A stretch of DNA of 64,000 nt from Fasciolopsis buskii (taxonomy: Eukaryota > Platyhelminthes > Trematoda > Plagiorchiida > Fasciolidae), in assembly GCA_008360955.1 (NCBI GenBank), contig LUCM01007372.1, positions 62,001 through 126,000 of the forward strand, read 5' to 3'. Positions 12,831 to 24,899 of this stretch are shown one piece after another. The notes under the pieces are model-generated. The model did no database searches. It was not told the DNA's origin and saw nothing but the letters and a program-made list of their open reading frames with translations. Position 1 is the stretch's first letter. Each line of letters begins with the position of its first letter. Both the position numbers and the translations under genes were made by a program.

Positions 12831-14109
12831 CAACGTATTCCGATGCACGTATTCGCTGATCTGATCTCATCACTGGCCTCCTGATATCAGGCACGTATCA
12901 TGCCATAATCATGGGCCGTGGTAGGCACTGCGATAAATGTGTGCATGTGGAATTTCGTCATTGTCAAATTGAGATTGGATCGTACAGACTGGCAATCAGA
13001 CCCAGAGAACGTAGTATGATATGTATTTCTGCATTTGTCTTCAAGCCCTTGAACATTCATAGATAAAGTACTCGAGTTGCTAGTTTGCGAGTGCAAAGGT
13101 TAGCAAACGTGAATTTTGGTAGATGCAACAACTCTAGCTTACTACTCGTAATCATCGTACAGTCTATAGATGAATGTGTTAGGTAGATTAGTTCAGAGAA
13201 TCCGTCCGATATGAGTGGCATGAGTTGAATGGTCGATAAGTTCGGCCCGATCAGGTGTAACCTGAAATTCAACCTAATCTTGTGTTCACAACTTATGGAA
13301 CAGTAGTCCTATTCTCCCACTTCCTGAAGTGAACATTTTTATTATTTTACAATTTCACATAGTATTCAGATAGAGGAATGCTCTAACAAGTGACTGTCAA
13401 AATGCGAAAGCAAGTAAATCGAGGTAAGATGCTACACCAGTCGAATATCAGTGAGAGTTTTCGCACAGAGTACAGTAGCTAACTGTTAACAATAGTGGTC
13501 CAGTTGTAGCATGTTTGACAAAATTTGTACTGGATAGAAACGGTTAGAACGAAACTGCATGGATTCTGGAGCATGGGATGTTCACTCCCGCTTTTTGTCC
13601 ATTAATGGTCCTCCTCAACAGCCATGAAACAAGCGGGCTGTCGTGTACTGAGCGGAAGTTCACGTACCTGTTTCTCAGTCCAAAAGATGGAACTTTTATT
13701 CCAAGTAAAGTAAATTACGGTACAAGGGTGAGTAAATTTCAGCTGTAAGAAACTGACAATTGGAACTGGTCGGGGACACCCATACAACGGACAGTTTGTT
13801 GTCTTCGTCCTTAGGGTAAATAGCTTTAAAATGAGAGGAAGATGTAATTTGGAGAAATATTTTACAGTTTATCTTCCCATAACAAGAAGAGATTACATGA
13901 TGGAAAGGCGATATCTGGTGACGAAAAATTGATGGGATTGACAAGCTGCTTATGTGTGGCAAATCCACAGGGGACCAGAAACAGAGTCAGTTTATGGTTG
14001 GCATTAAAAAGCTTGCCTCAAAGCAAATTCTCAGTCTGTCACAAAGCCAATATCTGCACTGACCTGTTACATACCAGTAAAAGTGTACTCAAAATCTCCC
14101 TCGTTTCAC
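12831..14109. other. Unassigned DNA
   Basis: I see no supportable gene. It may contain further, unrecognisably decayed LINE sequence in its first few hundred bases. Confidence 0.3.
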
Positions 14110-14275
14110 CCTTATCCTTCTACTTCCCTTATTAATGAAATGATCGTGCGCATCATTTTCAGGAAAGGCTTGCAACAGAGGGTTGCCAAGTCAAAACATT
14201 TACCGGTGAGGGGGAATTCGAGCTTACTACCTTTAGGGGGAGACGTCATGATGATTACCACCTGGCCACCGCCAG
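14110..14275 (-). repeat. SINE family B copy, inverted, damaged
   Basis: In plus orientation it begins with a version of ATCTTTTACTTCCTTTATTAATGAAA, the reverse of the family tail, and ends at CCACCTGGCCACC, the reverse of the A-box region. The B-box part is rearranged. It lies in the same orientation as the next copy, about 150 bp away. Confidence 0.55.
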
Positions 14276-14423
14276 CTGGCATTCACCAAATGATGGAATG
14301 CGGACCCCAGTGGATTCGGATGAAATCAGTGAGACTACTTACGATGTTATATTCAACTCCCTCAGATGTACAGCACAATTTAGGATGTCTCACACAGGCC
14401 TTTGACCGGATAAACCTTTCCTG

Positions 14424-14600
14424 TTATCTTTTACTTCCTTTATTAATGAAACAACAATGTATATCAATTCTCAGGAAGGGGGCCGCGGCCAACAGAGGAC
14501 TGACAGGTGAGGAAGTCGACCGGCAATGGGAGGATTCCAACCCGCAACCTTCATGTCCAAACGCTATGACCTAATCCACTTGGCCACCGACGGCCACTGG
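14424..14600 (-). repeat. SINE family B copy, inverted
   Basis: On the minus strand this has a tRNA-like head (GGTGGCCAAGTGGATTAGG, then a region equivalent to the B box GGGTTGGAATCC). The body ends TTAATAAAGGAAGTAAAAGA. It matches the forward copy at 45963-46140 along its length. The 163-codon ORF across this area is a product of the two repeats and not a gene. Confidence 0.75.
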
Positions 14601-15412
14601 GTGAAGAAATGAATGGTGGTGTTGACGGTGAAAAAAAACTGAATCAGTCAAATGAGTTTGTGAATTCCACACTGACTACCATTTGTGGACCCCCTATTTC
14701 TTCCACGCTACAATTCAAAACAAACTCCAAACCACTAATCGGGCCCTCAAAATTCCTGTTCTTTGCGTGCGAAACTATAGGAGAATATACATCAATCTTT
14801 TTATCATTGTATAGCGGCGACTTCTTCTGTCCCATGGTACATCCTTAGACAAGTGGGTAAGCAAACGGTGAACAAGTGAGTGAGTTAAACAGATCCCAGG
14901 TAGGTGGAGCTGATGATAGCCATACTTTTTCTCAAATTTTCAACTCAGCTAGTTCAATACTTCTCAGGGTAAGGGATCACCTAGGCCCAGTAGGGTTAGT
15001 TTACAGGCAAGTCATGTGATACAGTCCGGCACAGCCTGACCACGGTCGGCCTAGACAAGCAGCCAATGAGAGCTGTAAAGGCAAGCGGTCGGGAAATCTA
15101 AACATTCCCCGAAGGCGATTAAATAGGTATTTCATCAGTCGGAATATTTCCAACCTTGTGTGTAGACCCATGAACTGCAAAAATGACTCAAACTTGTTTC
15201 TGTTCTCTTGTGGTATTCATGTAGACCTCATTCGCATAACTTGGGTAGAAGCCAGTTCACTGTCTATTGGTAATTTGTATCCATTGGTTACTGTGACTGA
15301 CCGAATTCCGTAAACCGATTACAGGGCCAAATGCAACAGCTGGTTAGGCGAAAACGATGAGAAAGTTTTCGATTGGTGTGTAATGATGCGACGATGAATG
15401 AGTATGCTTTTG

Positions 15413-15476
15413 TGTATATATGTATGTATTTATGTAAGTATGTGTGTATGTGTTTGCTTGTGTGTGTGCGTGTGCG
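15413..15476. repeat. Imperfect TG/TATG microsatellite
   Basis: A run of TGTATGTAT-type units grades into TGTGTGTGCGTG. This is simple-sequence DNA. Confidence 0.85.
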
Positions 15477-16095
15477 AACGGAATGCCTGAGCTTCTATGT
15501 GTCAGTTGTGAAATCACGAGACAAATGTGTCGCATTTAATGTCACCAGTGTTTTTTTCTCAGGCTGAATATCCGCAGATTGTTCAATTTTGTCTGTTGTC
15601 ATTGTAGCATAAATGAGTGGGCAGGCCACAGCATATCATGGGGCGATCTTTCTCTTCTGTCTGGTGTACGCTCGAACAGTCCGCTGTCGCCCAAACACCT
15701 GAAAAACGATCCCTCATCTTCAACTTTGGACAGTAGCCAGTTGGGAACTCTACAGTCAGACAGTCGCGAATACAGACTAAATGGCGCTAGAAGAATTATT
15801 TTTGCAAGGGGAAAATGTACATCTATCTTCGAAATTCAATTGCCCATGCTTTGTGCCATCAAATATAAATTAGTGTCTAGCAGATTTTCTTGTCAAATTT
15901 ACCGCTGGTCGCTGTTTGCGTACCTTGCATTTCCTTTCACATTTGTGTTGCACGTGGATGTCACGATCGGCTGATACAAGCTGTGCGCGTAGTTAGGTGA
16001 ACAAATTTGCCGAAATTGTTTCTCGCTTATTCCGTGCTAAGAAAGTAAGTCTAAAAATTTGGTGTTATTCTGTCTTATTATTTGACTGGTCTTGC

Positions 16096-16118
16096 AAATA
16101 TATATATATACATATATG
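16096..16118. repeat. AT dinucleotide tract
   Basis: A short (AT)n run is interrupted by a single C. Confidence 0.8.
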
Positions 16119-17933
16119 TGCTTAAATGAATACACAGATGCGTGTCGGATTCTCAAAGGAGATTGTACGTCTTTGGTGTCAATTACTTCCGTATCTCATC
16201 AGCTCTCATAAAATGAAAAACAATATCTGAGCTGCACACATATGCTCAGTACTGGAATTAGGACGGTGAAATCGAAAAAAAATGCGAACATGGTATCAAA
16301 CTCATGACTTCACCGAGGAACGTCTACACAAACTAATCTGACGGATGCTTTCCTTCGACTAAGCGGATAACAAATCGATGAGCATTTGGAATTCAATGAT
16401 ACGTCTTCTCTGACTAGAGCGAAAGGTCTGTCAACATGCTCGGGTACATACAAACTAGTCGAACAGTTAATGAGGCGAAGTACAGCCAACTAAGAGGTAC
16501 ATGGCTAGAAGCTTACAGACCTTTTACTCCATTGTCATAGTTCACGTGATAGCCCAAACTAGTCAATGTCAGTACACCAGGAAACTTGAAGAATTGAACG
16601 TGGACGGTGATGAGGAAGACAAATTGGGCGGATGGATAAGGCTATATTGGTCGGGAATGGACTTAATCCAAGACAATTGATTAGAATTGTTCAAAAAATC
16701 GGCTATAGTTAAAATAATGAAGGAATCCGAGAGTTCACCGAATCATTGTCAAGAAGGCCAGTCGGAGGGTTCGGTGGGATAACTCAGAGCGAAGTTTGGT
16801 TAGGCTTCTTTCAAGGTAGATCTTCGAACAAATCAGATAATGCAAGTAAATGTCAGACCTCCTTCAGAAATGGAGGTTGAAAGAAAAAAAAGGTTTTATT
16901 AAAAGGGATAAGACTGTTAGACCATGGGATAGGTTTCCATGATTCGTCGTGAATAACGGCAGATAGTTCAAGAAAACTGAGCACGCTTCGAGGAGTTGGT
17001 GTGAATCGGTGATTGTTACGGTTTGCGTAAGTGATAGATTCTGCGGCGAAAATCACCAAGGAACTGGTTTTGCCAATGTATCCTATTCCAAATGGTCACA
17101 GGCACTTAAAAAGTGTATTTTAAAGGATTGTGTTTAATTCCTATCCGATCGGGGTTTTATGGACCAAGTCATTACCCTACCGCAAACGTTAAATCACACG
17201 CATCTGCCGTACACCCACCCACCATCTTTGGCTTCCCTGATCTGAAAGCGGGATTCGAAACAGTCGAACATGCTGTTACATAATACTATCTGCCACTTGG
17301 CAGTGTGCTTGGAAGATTCACTTCTGTCTACCATTTTCCGCAACCGAAGAACAAAAAATTAGCTGATATTTATATTGAGATTCCCCTGGGTTCATAACGC
17401 GAACCGTTATCTGCCAGGGTTATCCTCACATTGTTTTTACTACTTTCAAAGTGTTCATTCGAGTAGCCCTATATTCGTGTTAAAATATTGACATTGGTAT
17501 TTATTAGCCCAGCAAATTTTCTGACTGACGCTTCTGAGTATACAACCGATTAAGTTAAACATGCTCCTCGATCGGTTTAACAACAATTTGGCTACGCTTG
17601 GCTATGCTATGCGTTTGCAAATTCGAATTGCCGTTTCTAAATTGGTTTGGCTCGATGTGGCAGTTTGTTCTCGTAGAGATCTTGTTGGATGGAAGGGTCA
17701 CAATTTCGATTTTGTTGTTAGAGCCATCGAGTGTGGACGATAATAGAAAATTGTCCGTAATCAAAGAATAGTGTCTTGGTAACACTCTCATTATGGTAGA
17801 ATACGATAAGTTGAGTGTGACGTGACTCGCTTACGCCAGTATGTCAATTCTGTCGGTGTAAACTGTCCTGGTCGGTGAGGCAGATTTCGGTCGGAAGGTC
17901 AGTGGCGATTGTGGGTGATGAATGGTCAAAATC

Positions 17934-18066
17934 AATGATGATTCCTAACAAGGATGAAACAGCTGTACAGTGCTTCCATGGTTTCTTTATGGTGAGTTTA
18001 GTGATGATATCACATGGTGAATTATTTCATGTAAACATTCAATCTCCTACTACTAAAATGTATCAA
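17934..18066 (+). repeat. SINE family A copy, 3' part
   Basis: It contains the family tail TGATGATTCCTAACAAGG, then ATGAAACAGCTGTACAGTG and CCATGGTTTCTTTATGGTGA, followed by a GATATCACATGGT box. This is the closest match to the copy at 1245-1452. The tRNA-like head is missing or unrecognisable. Confidence 0.7.
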
Positions 18067-18888
18067 TTTTTCTTGATCAAGTGTTAGTAAAATTAGGGGG
18101 ACATTGCACTGGTAATTTTGATAGATCAGCTAAAACGAAAAACTGAAAAGCCCGAGGAAAAAATGGTGGAGTGAATCAGTCAGCGAACTGATCGATTACT
18201 CAACAGGGACCAGAGGGAACCAAAAGTAATTTCTTTTGGCCTAGCATGCGAATCTCGGTGCCCGCTCGGCTAGGCCTTTTTTCGACAAATTTAATGTGAA
18301 CAAATGATAAAAGAAATCGGAGAATGGACACATCAACGACTGATGGGTCCATGTCAGAGAAAACATCTTCCTGTTTTTTATTTTACAGCAGAGGTAGTCA
18401 GTGTGTAAGAAGACCGTCGGAGGTGAACTTTCCTCGGCTGGCTTAGGAGATCCCCTCACTTGTGCATTTTGGTTGAGTGGCGCTGGTGACAATGTTCTTG
18501 CACTTGAAGTCTTTTCTCGTCTTCATGGGTCCTACTTGTTGCCTTGGATTCTCTGATCAATTTGTTACTTCCATTTTGATTCTGTATAGTTGGTGTGAGT
18601 GATAGCAAGTGGAAGGTCCGCGGCTGTTTTAACCGACTCAGACAGACAAACATACAGAAGGACAGGTACAGCTACTGACAGACGGTTTGAGACACTTCGA
18701 TTTGTTGTTATTCTTTCGAATCCTCCGGTGTGACATGCCATGAAGCCGATTGAAAATGTGTTCTCAGAAATATATGATACAAAAAAGATGAAACGCTCTT
18801 TAGTTATCTACTCTAACGAAAAAAACCGCTTTATCGATGAACGCACGCGGCTTTTTTATATCACGCGATAAATGGTATTTAAATTTGG
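18067..18888. other. Unassigned DNA upstream of the single-CUB gene
   Basis: I see no exon here. The segment includes the distal 5' flank of the plus-strand CUB gene. Confidence 0.35.
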
Positions 18889-18890
18889 CT

Positions 18891-18899
18891 CTATATATG
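18891..18899 (+). promoter_or_regulatory. TATA-like box of the single-CUB gene
   Basis: CTATATATG lies about 265 bp upstream of the start codon at 19159. It is followed by a GC-rich stretch where transcription could begin. This is a candidate core promoter inferred from position only. Confidence 0.35.
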
Positions 18900-19158
18900 T
18901 GGCGCGCTGCCCCCATCTCTACCAGTGTTTGGTTTTCCAATAAGAAAAAATAAAACTAATCCAATTTCTAATCGAGCTAATGGGTTTGATGAACTGATCA
19001 CAGATCAGACATTGCACATGTTCACGCGAATCTCCCCATTTGAGAATTACGTGACGATGACTGATCGGTTGCAGTCTAAAATAAAACACAAATAGAATGA
19101 ATGTAACAGGAGTAGTTCACATGAGGACCAGAATTGGACTTGAAGCCAACGTACACCA

Positions 19159-19204
19159 ATGTGGCATTTCATCTGTGTCCTCGTGGTATTCGCCGCACAA
19201 AACG
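19159..19204 (+). CDS. Exon 1 of single-CUB gene: signal peptide
   Basis: ATG begins at 19159 and 15 codons encode the hydrophobic leader. The donor GTATGT starts at 19205, leaving phase 1. The reading frame joins exactly to the exon at 21955. Confidence 0.75.
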
Positions 19205-22200
19205 GTATGTTCACATGTTAGTTTTACTGACTTGTATGAATATAACTAGGAGATCACGCATTTACTGATTGCAAATATTCTGTTTAACAAATTTATCCAA
19301 ATTTAGCTTGATTTTTCACTTCATTTGGTGTGTGCAGGAATTCTGAAGCATTACTGTTACCGGTTGTAATAGCACAGTATTAGCATCACTGTTAGTATTC
19401 GTAATAAAAGTATTCCGGATACTTTGCTTAAACCCCTTTAAGTTACTTCCTACTAGTTTGTTTTGGTAGTTATAAAAGTGTTGAATTCCTTCTAGGGTCC
19501 TTTCCTTTGGATCAGTCCAACGTCACGTCCCAAACGCCTGGTAGACGTTTATTATCAGAAGGTGGTTCTATAACTTATGAATATTAACAAATAAGGATAA
19601 ACGGATGTACTAATGCAAATTTCCCGACGTACATGAAGAATCTGTCAGTGTCAGTCACGTCAAGACGGTGTGACAGAATGCTGTACAGTGTGCGTTTAGC
19701 AGAATAGACCAGAGATTTATTCGGAGCTGATCGGTGCATGCGACCTCACATGAATAAGTAGAGCTAAGAGGTACTAGTGGGTAGTTCGTGTGATTGGTGT
19801 CTTCCTTGTTTGGCGAGGTGTCTTTTGGATTCCATCGCTGATGCACGAACCTCAGGTCATCCGGTCAACCTTACACTCAGGAAGCACCGGATTCGGGAAT
19901 CGCTCTTATCATACCTCAACGGTGGTACACATCCTGCATCGCTTCCAGGATCTGAGCCCGGGGCTTCCAACTGGAAAGCATGTGTGTTACCACTGTGTCA
20001 CCAACTCCGTCCAGGCTAACCAGCGGGTTCTACTGGCTGTCATTGGGACTGAAAAGTGAACAAACTTAAAACGGTAATTCTGGTTCGCCAGCACAGGAGC
20101 TGATGGCACAGTGGCAACATGCAAGCCTTCCAGTTGGAAAGCTGGGGTTCAGATTTTGGGAGCGATGCAGGATGTGCACCACCGTTGAGGTGTGATAAGA
20201 GCGATGCCCGAGTCTGGTGCTTCCTGGGTGTATGGTTGACCGGATGACCTGAGGTTTGTGCGTGCAAGGTGGAGTCCAATGGACAGTCAAAACAGTAAAA
20301 AGGGTGCTTGCTGCGGTTGTGTATGGACAGATTTCAAGCAGTGGAAATTTGAGTGTGCTCTTGTGCGTCAGTGCATGTATATGAGGTATCTACTTCAGTG
20401 ATTATGAGTGAGCAGCGGTCAAGGTAAGGGTTCAGACGGGTGTGCACTTGTGTCCGTTCGTGATAACCCGGATCAGCGCGGAGTGAGAACTGTGTTGATT
20501 GAACGTTAAGATAATCAGCAAACTGGAGTGTACCACGAATACCTTTATCTATAAAAGTGGCCAAAATGTGTGTGTGTGCGAGTATGTGAACACGAGTTAA
20601 GGGATTGGAACTGCACAAGGCCGTAAGGGCATTCTTCGGTGGTCGGACGAACTGACATCTCGCGCTATCGCCTTAGCCTTATGGTCACGAGACATTACGT
20701 GAAAGGCACGGGTAGTATTATTAGTACCAGCCGTAGTAATGGTAATAATAATAATAATTGCAGTAGTAGTAGTGGTAGTAGTAATGATAACGGCAGCACC
20801 AGCAGCGGTTTGTGTGGTAAAATATTTCGAAGATACTACTGGGAAATGTCGTGCTTAAGCAAAAGAAAAAACGCTTACATGTATACTGGGACGGAACAGA
20901 ATGCACTAAACACAGAGATAACAAAGGCAATATCTGTGGATCGTCAAGCGACGAGTTTTGGCGAAATGTAGATTTGGCATAATCCTATGTGTGCCAATAT
21001 TCACTCCTGGGCAGCTTGAGCATAAGTGTGAGAAAGTGTTATAAACTAATTTTCCTTTTACTAGATTGCAACAGTATTTGTACTGCTAATTTTATTACGG
21101 TTGCTAATGACATTATTGATCGTAGGAAGATTTTTGACATTTCGTTGCCTCGTTACACAACTTTAACTTTATGGGTGGTCACATGGCTGAAACCAACCGT
21201 TTATCGATTCATGCCTCAAATTCATAATGTATGATCAACTCAACTTTACTAAGTAGAGCTGAAGATTGACGACAAAATAAAACTGGTGCATATTTGCTTG
21301 TACACGTAGTAGGATCCCAGTTTTTGACCGATACCGATTGTGACATGTTCGCACAAATCCATTTTTCGGAGAAAGTCGACTGCTGTTCCAAAGACAGGAT
21401 ACAGAAAACTGGCATTGGTTGCACACTGGAAGTGTGGTAATTCTGTGACGGGACGAGCACACTGGCTATATATAAAATTGTTTTAACGGCGTCGAAAAAT
21501 AAATAAGCAAGCAAGCAAGCAAACAAACAAACAAACAAACATAACTAATTAACTAACGGAAGAACTAACTACCTAAATAACTAAGTAACTAACTAACCAA
21601 ATAACGGACAAACAACCGAATAAAGTAAATGAGATGACACTACCGGAGAACAACGATGAATGAATGACGAGGCAGGGTATCAGCTGGGGTTAAAATAAAT
21701 TTAACGCTCGAGCTAAACATCAGCCAACTGTGTGCACCATAACCCATGATTCCTAGCAAACCGTATAAGAGAGATAGATACAAATTCTTTAAACTTCGTG
21801 GATAACATCAGCAATGGTGGTGCTTGCCTGAAAAATCTTTGACTGACATTTCAGTAGATTGTTTGATGAGAGAATCCACAAACCGCTTGAACATCAATTA
21901 GTACAGATTCTGTCATTAATCTCAAACTATATTGTTGTCATTTTTGGAAACCAGCTCTGATCAAAGAGACCCGATCGCAATACACTTGTCCTACCACGCC
22001 CTTCGTGTCCACAAATGCTGACCAGACCGTTAGGATGCCACCCGTGGGGTTCGACTTCCCAGTACCGTTCCAGTGTACCTATCAGTTCACTACATCAAAG
22101 GGAAGAACAATTCGGTTGAGGTTTACAGAATTCAAAGTGAGCGAGTAATATTAGTTATGTGAATAATTAATTGCTTTACTAGTTTTATTACTAAATTTGC

Positions 22201-24825
22201 AGATAGCGGTGAATACTGACCCAGCTCATTTCGAATCACACAACAGTAATTGTGAATAATAGAAATAGGTAAAATGATATTGAGAATTTTGGTAGGCAAT
22301 ATCAACTGCCAATAATGTGGCGCTGTAATATGTGTAAAACCGATGAAAAAACACTGAAGTTTTTGTTCAGAAAAAAAGGTGGCTTGATGATTTCTGAATT
22401 GTTTGCCTGAGCTTCAGATCGTTTGATTAACATCTGAACCAAGGTACATTAAACATCCATCTTCGGATCTTGGTCGGGGTAGTGAAAACCGTAAAAATAC
22501 TGTATATCCTGCGGTTTAAGAAATTTTCACGTTAGAAGCCTACCAGCACCTCACAGAGACTGGTTCTTGGAATGTCGAGCACGGCTCTTGTTCACGTGTT
22601 TCTCCCTTTCGCATTTTTCAATTCTTTTCAGCTATTGTCTCGTTGATCAAACTGTTCGGGACGTCAAATTGCGAACAGGAAAATGGGCATTTAAACATCA
22701 GAAAGTTATGAACATTGTTTTTCAGTCGTGATTTGTGGGGATCATTCATTGAACTAGGTTGATTGGAAGATGAGCGAATGCCTCAGCATAAGCGTTTGCA
22801 ATACTAACTGTAGCTCGAATTTCATCGAGATACTAATCACCTTTTGCTCGGGAAAAAAATTGCGATTACTTTCTTGATAAGGCTTGGCATTATCGACACG
22901 CGCGAATTCCACTTTGAATCAACCCAACAGTCAGTCGCGGATGTTTGTTCATCAGCTTTCTGCACAGTAGGTGAAGCACATGTACTAATCTTTTGACTGT
23001 CCAAATTGCATCCCTAATCACTGGTTGCTGTTTAGTTTTCAGTGAAAGAGAACATTCATGGGCTTAGTCAAACTCCTGCAAATAAATGGCAGATGCACTT
23101 CAAGAATAAAAATTATCACATCTGACCTTCCGTAGATCATCCCAGCAAACTGTTTAGGATACAGTTTTGAATGGCGGTTGACGGATGGGGTGAGCAGAAA
23201 CATTTTCTTCAGTTAATTCTATATCTAATTTTCAGTTTTCTAAAGAACAAAACTTCATATTCTATCCGCAATAGGACAGTATAGGTTTCATTATTTTTTC
23301 ACAAAACACAAGGGTGACTCGCCTACTCCGACAACATATCTGGATCGGGAACTGGTTTGCCGCCAAGGCGTCCTTTGAACCGGCGGTAGTTAGGCCGTTG
23401 GGGTCGTGGATTTTGGAGGAGACGACCGCGTGTTCGGTCCCCCCCCGAGTCATCAATTCACCTGCCCATTTAGTGGCAGCATTCTCATTTCCGTAATATT
23501 AGTCGGCGATTTTGCATTAGAAAAGGGAATAGGAATTATTAATAATACAGCAACTGCACTAATACAGGTAAAATAATCAAAGGCGAGCTGTGGGATAGCA
23601 CGAAGTGCCATATGTTTTACTTTGCAAACGAATGTTTCATTATTCTTCCTAAAAGCTCCCTCGGGGTAGAGGCTAAAATGCACTCCCATTTCCCTCCTCA
23701 TGAGGATTTGTTAATCGAACTGTCGTTGTATAGTCTACGTCCGCATGATACATCAAAAAGTACTTGGTCTGTAGCTTCACACCGAAGTATTCAGTTGAGG
23801 TAACTTCTAGCAACTAGCCAATAACAAGTTAATTCACACTGGAATCTGAATTGGATTTACAAATTCCTTCAGGGTATCACTTGGGTCAACTTTTGGTCAA
23901 CAAATTTACGGAGATCATTTGGCGACTATATAGATTCTAACGGCTTCCAGGTATACGCATGTAACTAGCACTAGACGTGTGACCTTGAGTTTATTTGGTC
24001 AAACTGGATGCTATCTATGTAAAACGCTTTACTAGCTGCTTTTTGAATAGTTGGATGAAAAAAACATACCTTTGGAACTATTAACGGCAAAATTTCCAAA
24101 GTTGTTACACTTGTTGTCAGGAGGGAGATTTGTGATGGTCACGAAGATGAGGACATACGGAATGGTCTGTGATTTAGTTCATTCATGGATCGGTAATATG
24201 TTCATATTCCCAAAAGACCAACGGATTAAAGTCTGAATTATCTCGCACACACGATAATATTGCCTAGATTGTAATGTAATGAATGTTGTGATGCGAATGC
24301 TTTATGGGGAATGCAAATGAGTTGCGAGTAAAATTTAACCACTAATTTGTGCCAGGGAACACCCATTTCTTGGGAAATTGTCCTGATTTACCGTTGGATT
24401 TCGGCACAAACTTTAGTGGATCCCTACCATCAATTCCAACTGTGTTTCAGATCGGTACCGGAAGGCCTTGCAATAATGTGACCGGCTACGTTACACTAGG
24501 ATACAGCAGAAATGGCACAGAACGTTCCATCTTTAAATTATGCGGTACCAGATTGCCCGTGCTAAATAGATGGCCCTTTTCACACTTGTTCATACATATA
24601 CGGGGAGCAAACATATCGGCTGGGAACACTGTCACCGTAAAGCACAAATCAGGTTAGCCTTTCGTGTTTCTGTGTTCCTCTCTCGCTTGTCATAGCCCCT
24701 CTATAGCACAACGTGATGGCATTTATACCCATACCATTATCCGCCTTTCAGTTTCAGCCTCATCTCAAACAGTTCCGTTCGGATTCGTTATTATGGTACT
24801 GCTCACTATTTCCCAGTCTTGGTAA
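19159..24825 (+). CDS. Secreted/GPI-type single-CUB-domain protein (4 exons)
   Basis: Joined exons 19159-19204, 21955-22136, 24451-24652 and 24752-24825 (504 nt) encode 167 residues in one open frame. Residues 1-15 are a hydrophobic signal peptide (MWHFICVLVVFAA). Residues about 16-143 form a CUB domain with the usual four cysteines: YTCP, QCTY, then CNNVTGY and LCG. The spacing is 28 residues between the first pair and 23 between the second, as in CUB domains. Residues 144-167 are a short polar spacer and a hydrophobic tail (FGFVIMVLLTISQSW), suggesting a GPI-anchor signal. Three N-glycosylation sequons (NVT, NGT, NIS) fit a secreted protein. Splice sites are GT..AG with continuous phases 1, 0, 1, and AATAAA follows 62 nt after the stop. 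The ligand and function are unknown. It is a paralogue of the three-CUB gene at 45668-51731. Confidence 0.82.
19824..20280. repeat. Inverted repeat with 200-bp arms in intron 1
   Basis: The left arm (19824-20023) and right arm (20080-20280) are reverse complements with scattered mismatches, separated by 56 bp. Both contain the block CCTCAGGTCATCCGGTCAAC, then CTCTTATCA and CCTCAACGGTGGT. The arms are two head-to-head copies of one repeat or the arms of a foldback element. A transcript of the host gene would carry a long hairpin here. Confidence 0.85.
20710..20800. repeat. TNN trinucleotide microsatellite
   Basis: TAG, TAA and AGT units are repeated imperfectly within intron 1 of the single-CUB gene. 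They create artefactual ORFs on both strands. Confidence 0.85.
21505..21605. repeat. AAGC/AAAC/TAAC tetranucleotide array
   Basis: Runs of AAGC change to AAAC and then to degenerate TAAC-type units. The array lies in intron 1 of the single-CUB gene, about 350 bp before exon 2. Confidence 0.85.
21955..22136 (+). CDS. Exon 2 of single-CUB gene: CUB N-half
   Basis: The acceptor is CCAG at 21951-21954 and the donor GTGAGC is at 22137. The exon enters in phase 1 and leaves in phase 0. It encodes the first two CUB cysteines (YTCP and QCTY) and ends RLRFTEFK. That boundary matches the minus-strand exons ending FSHFK and FEKFK. Confidence 0.85.
24451..24652 (+). CDS. Exon 3 of single-CUB gene: CUB C-half
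   Basis: The acceptor is TGTTTCAG and the donor GTTAGC. The exon enters in phase 0 and leaves in phase 1. It begins IGTGRPC and contains LCGTRLP, ending KHKSG. It is exactly as long (202 nt) as the second C-half exon of the minus-strand gene, which begins IGTSDQC and ends GYKSG. Confidence 0.88.
24752..24825 (+). CDS. Exon 4 of single-CUB gene: hydrophobic C-terminal tail
   Basis: The acceptor is GCCTTTCAG. The exon enters in phase 1 and encodes VSASSQTVPFGFVIMVLLTI and a few more residues to the stop TAA. A short hydrophobic C-terminus without a cytoplasmic tail is typical of a GPI-anchoring signal. Confidence 0.75.
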
Positions 24826-24886
24826 CAGTTGTATTCCTTTGCCGTTTTGTCTTGTTAATTTTTTGGGAAATATTTTTTAGTGATCG

Positions 24887-24892
24887 AATAAA
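24887..24892 (+). terminator. Polyadenylation signal AATAAA
   Basis: A canonical hexamer 62 nt after the stop of the single-CUB gene. It is followed by T-rich sequence. Confidence 0.6.
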
Positions 24893-24899
24893 CAGTTTG

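Larger units (their letters stand above)
14601..17930. other. Unassigned DNA with simple repeats
   Basis: There is no convincing gene. A 131-codon ORF (15579-15974) is serine-rich in its middle but has no recognised domain and no clear donor site. Simple-sequence tracts at 15413-15476 and 16096-16118 are listed separately. Confidence 0.3.

Noticed and set aside
14083..14574. Longest ORF in the window (163 codons, plus)
   Set aside because: It runs across two inverted SINE-B copies and shows no domain. It is a repeat artefact.
15579..15974. 131-codon serine-rich ORF
   Set aside because: No domain, and no convincing donor or start context. Its length is within chance for this composition over 64 kb.
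22040..22056. B-box-like GGGTTCGACTTCC suggesting a tRNA or SINE
   Set aside because: It lies inside CUB exon 2 and is explained by coding sequence (GFDFP). There is no A box at the proper distance.
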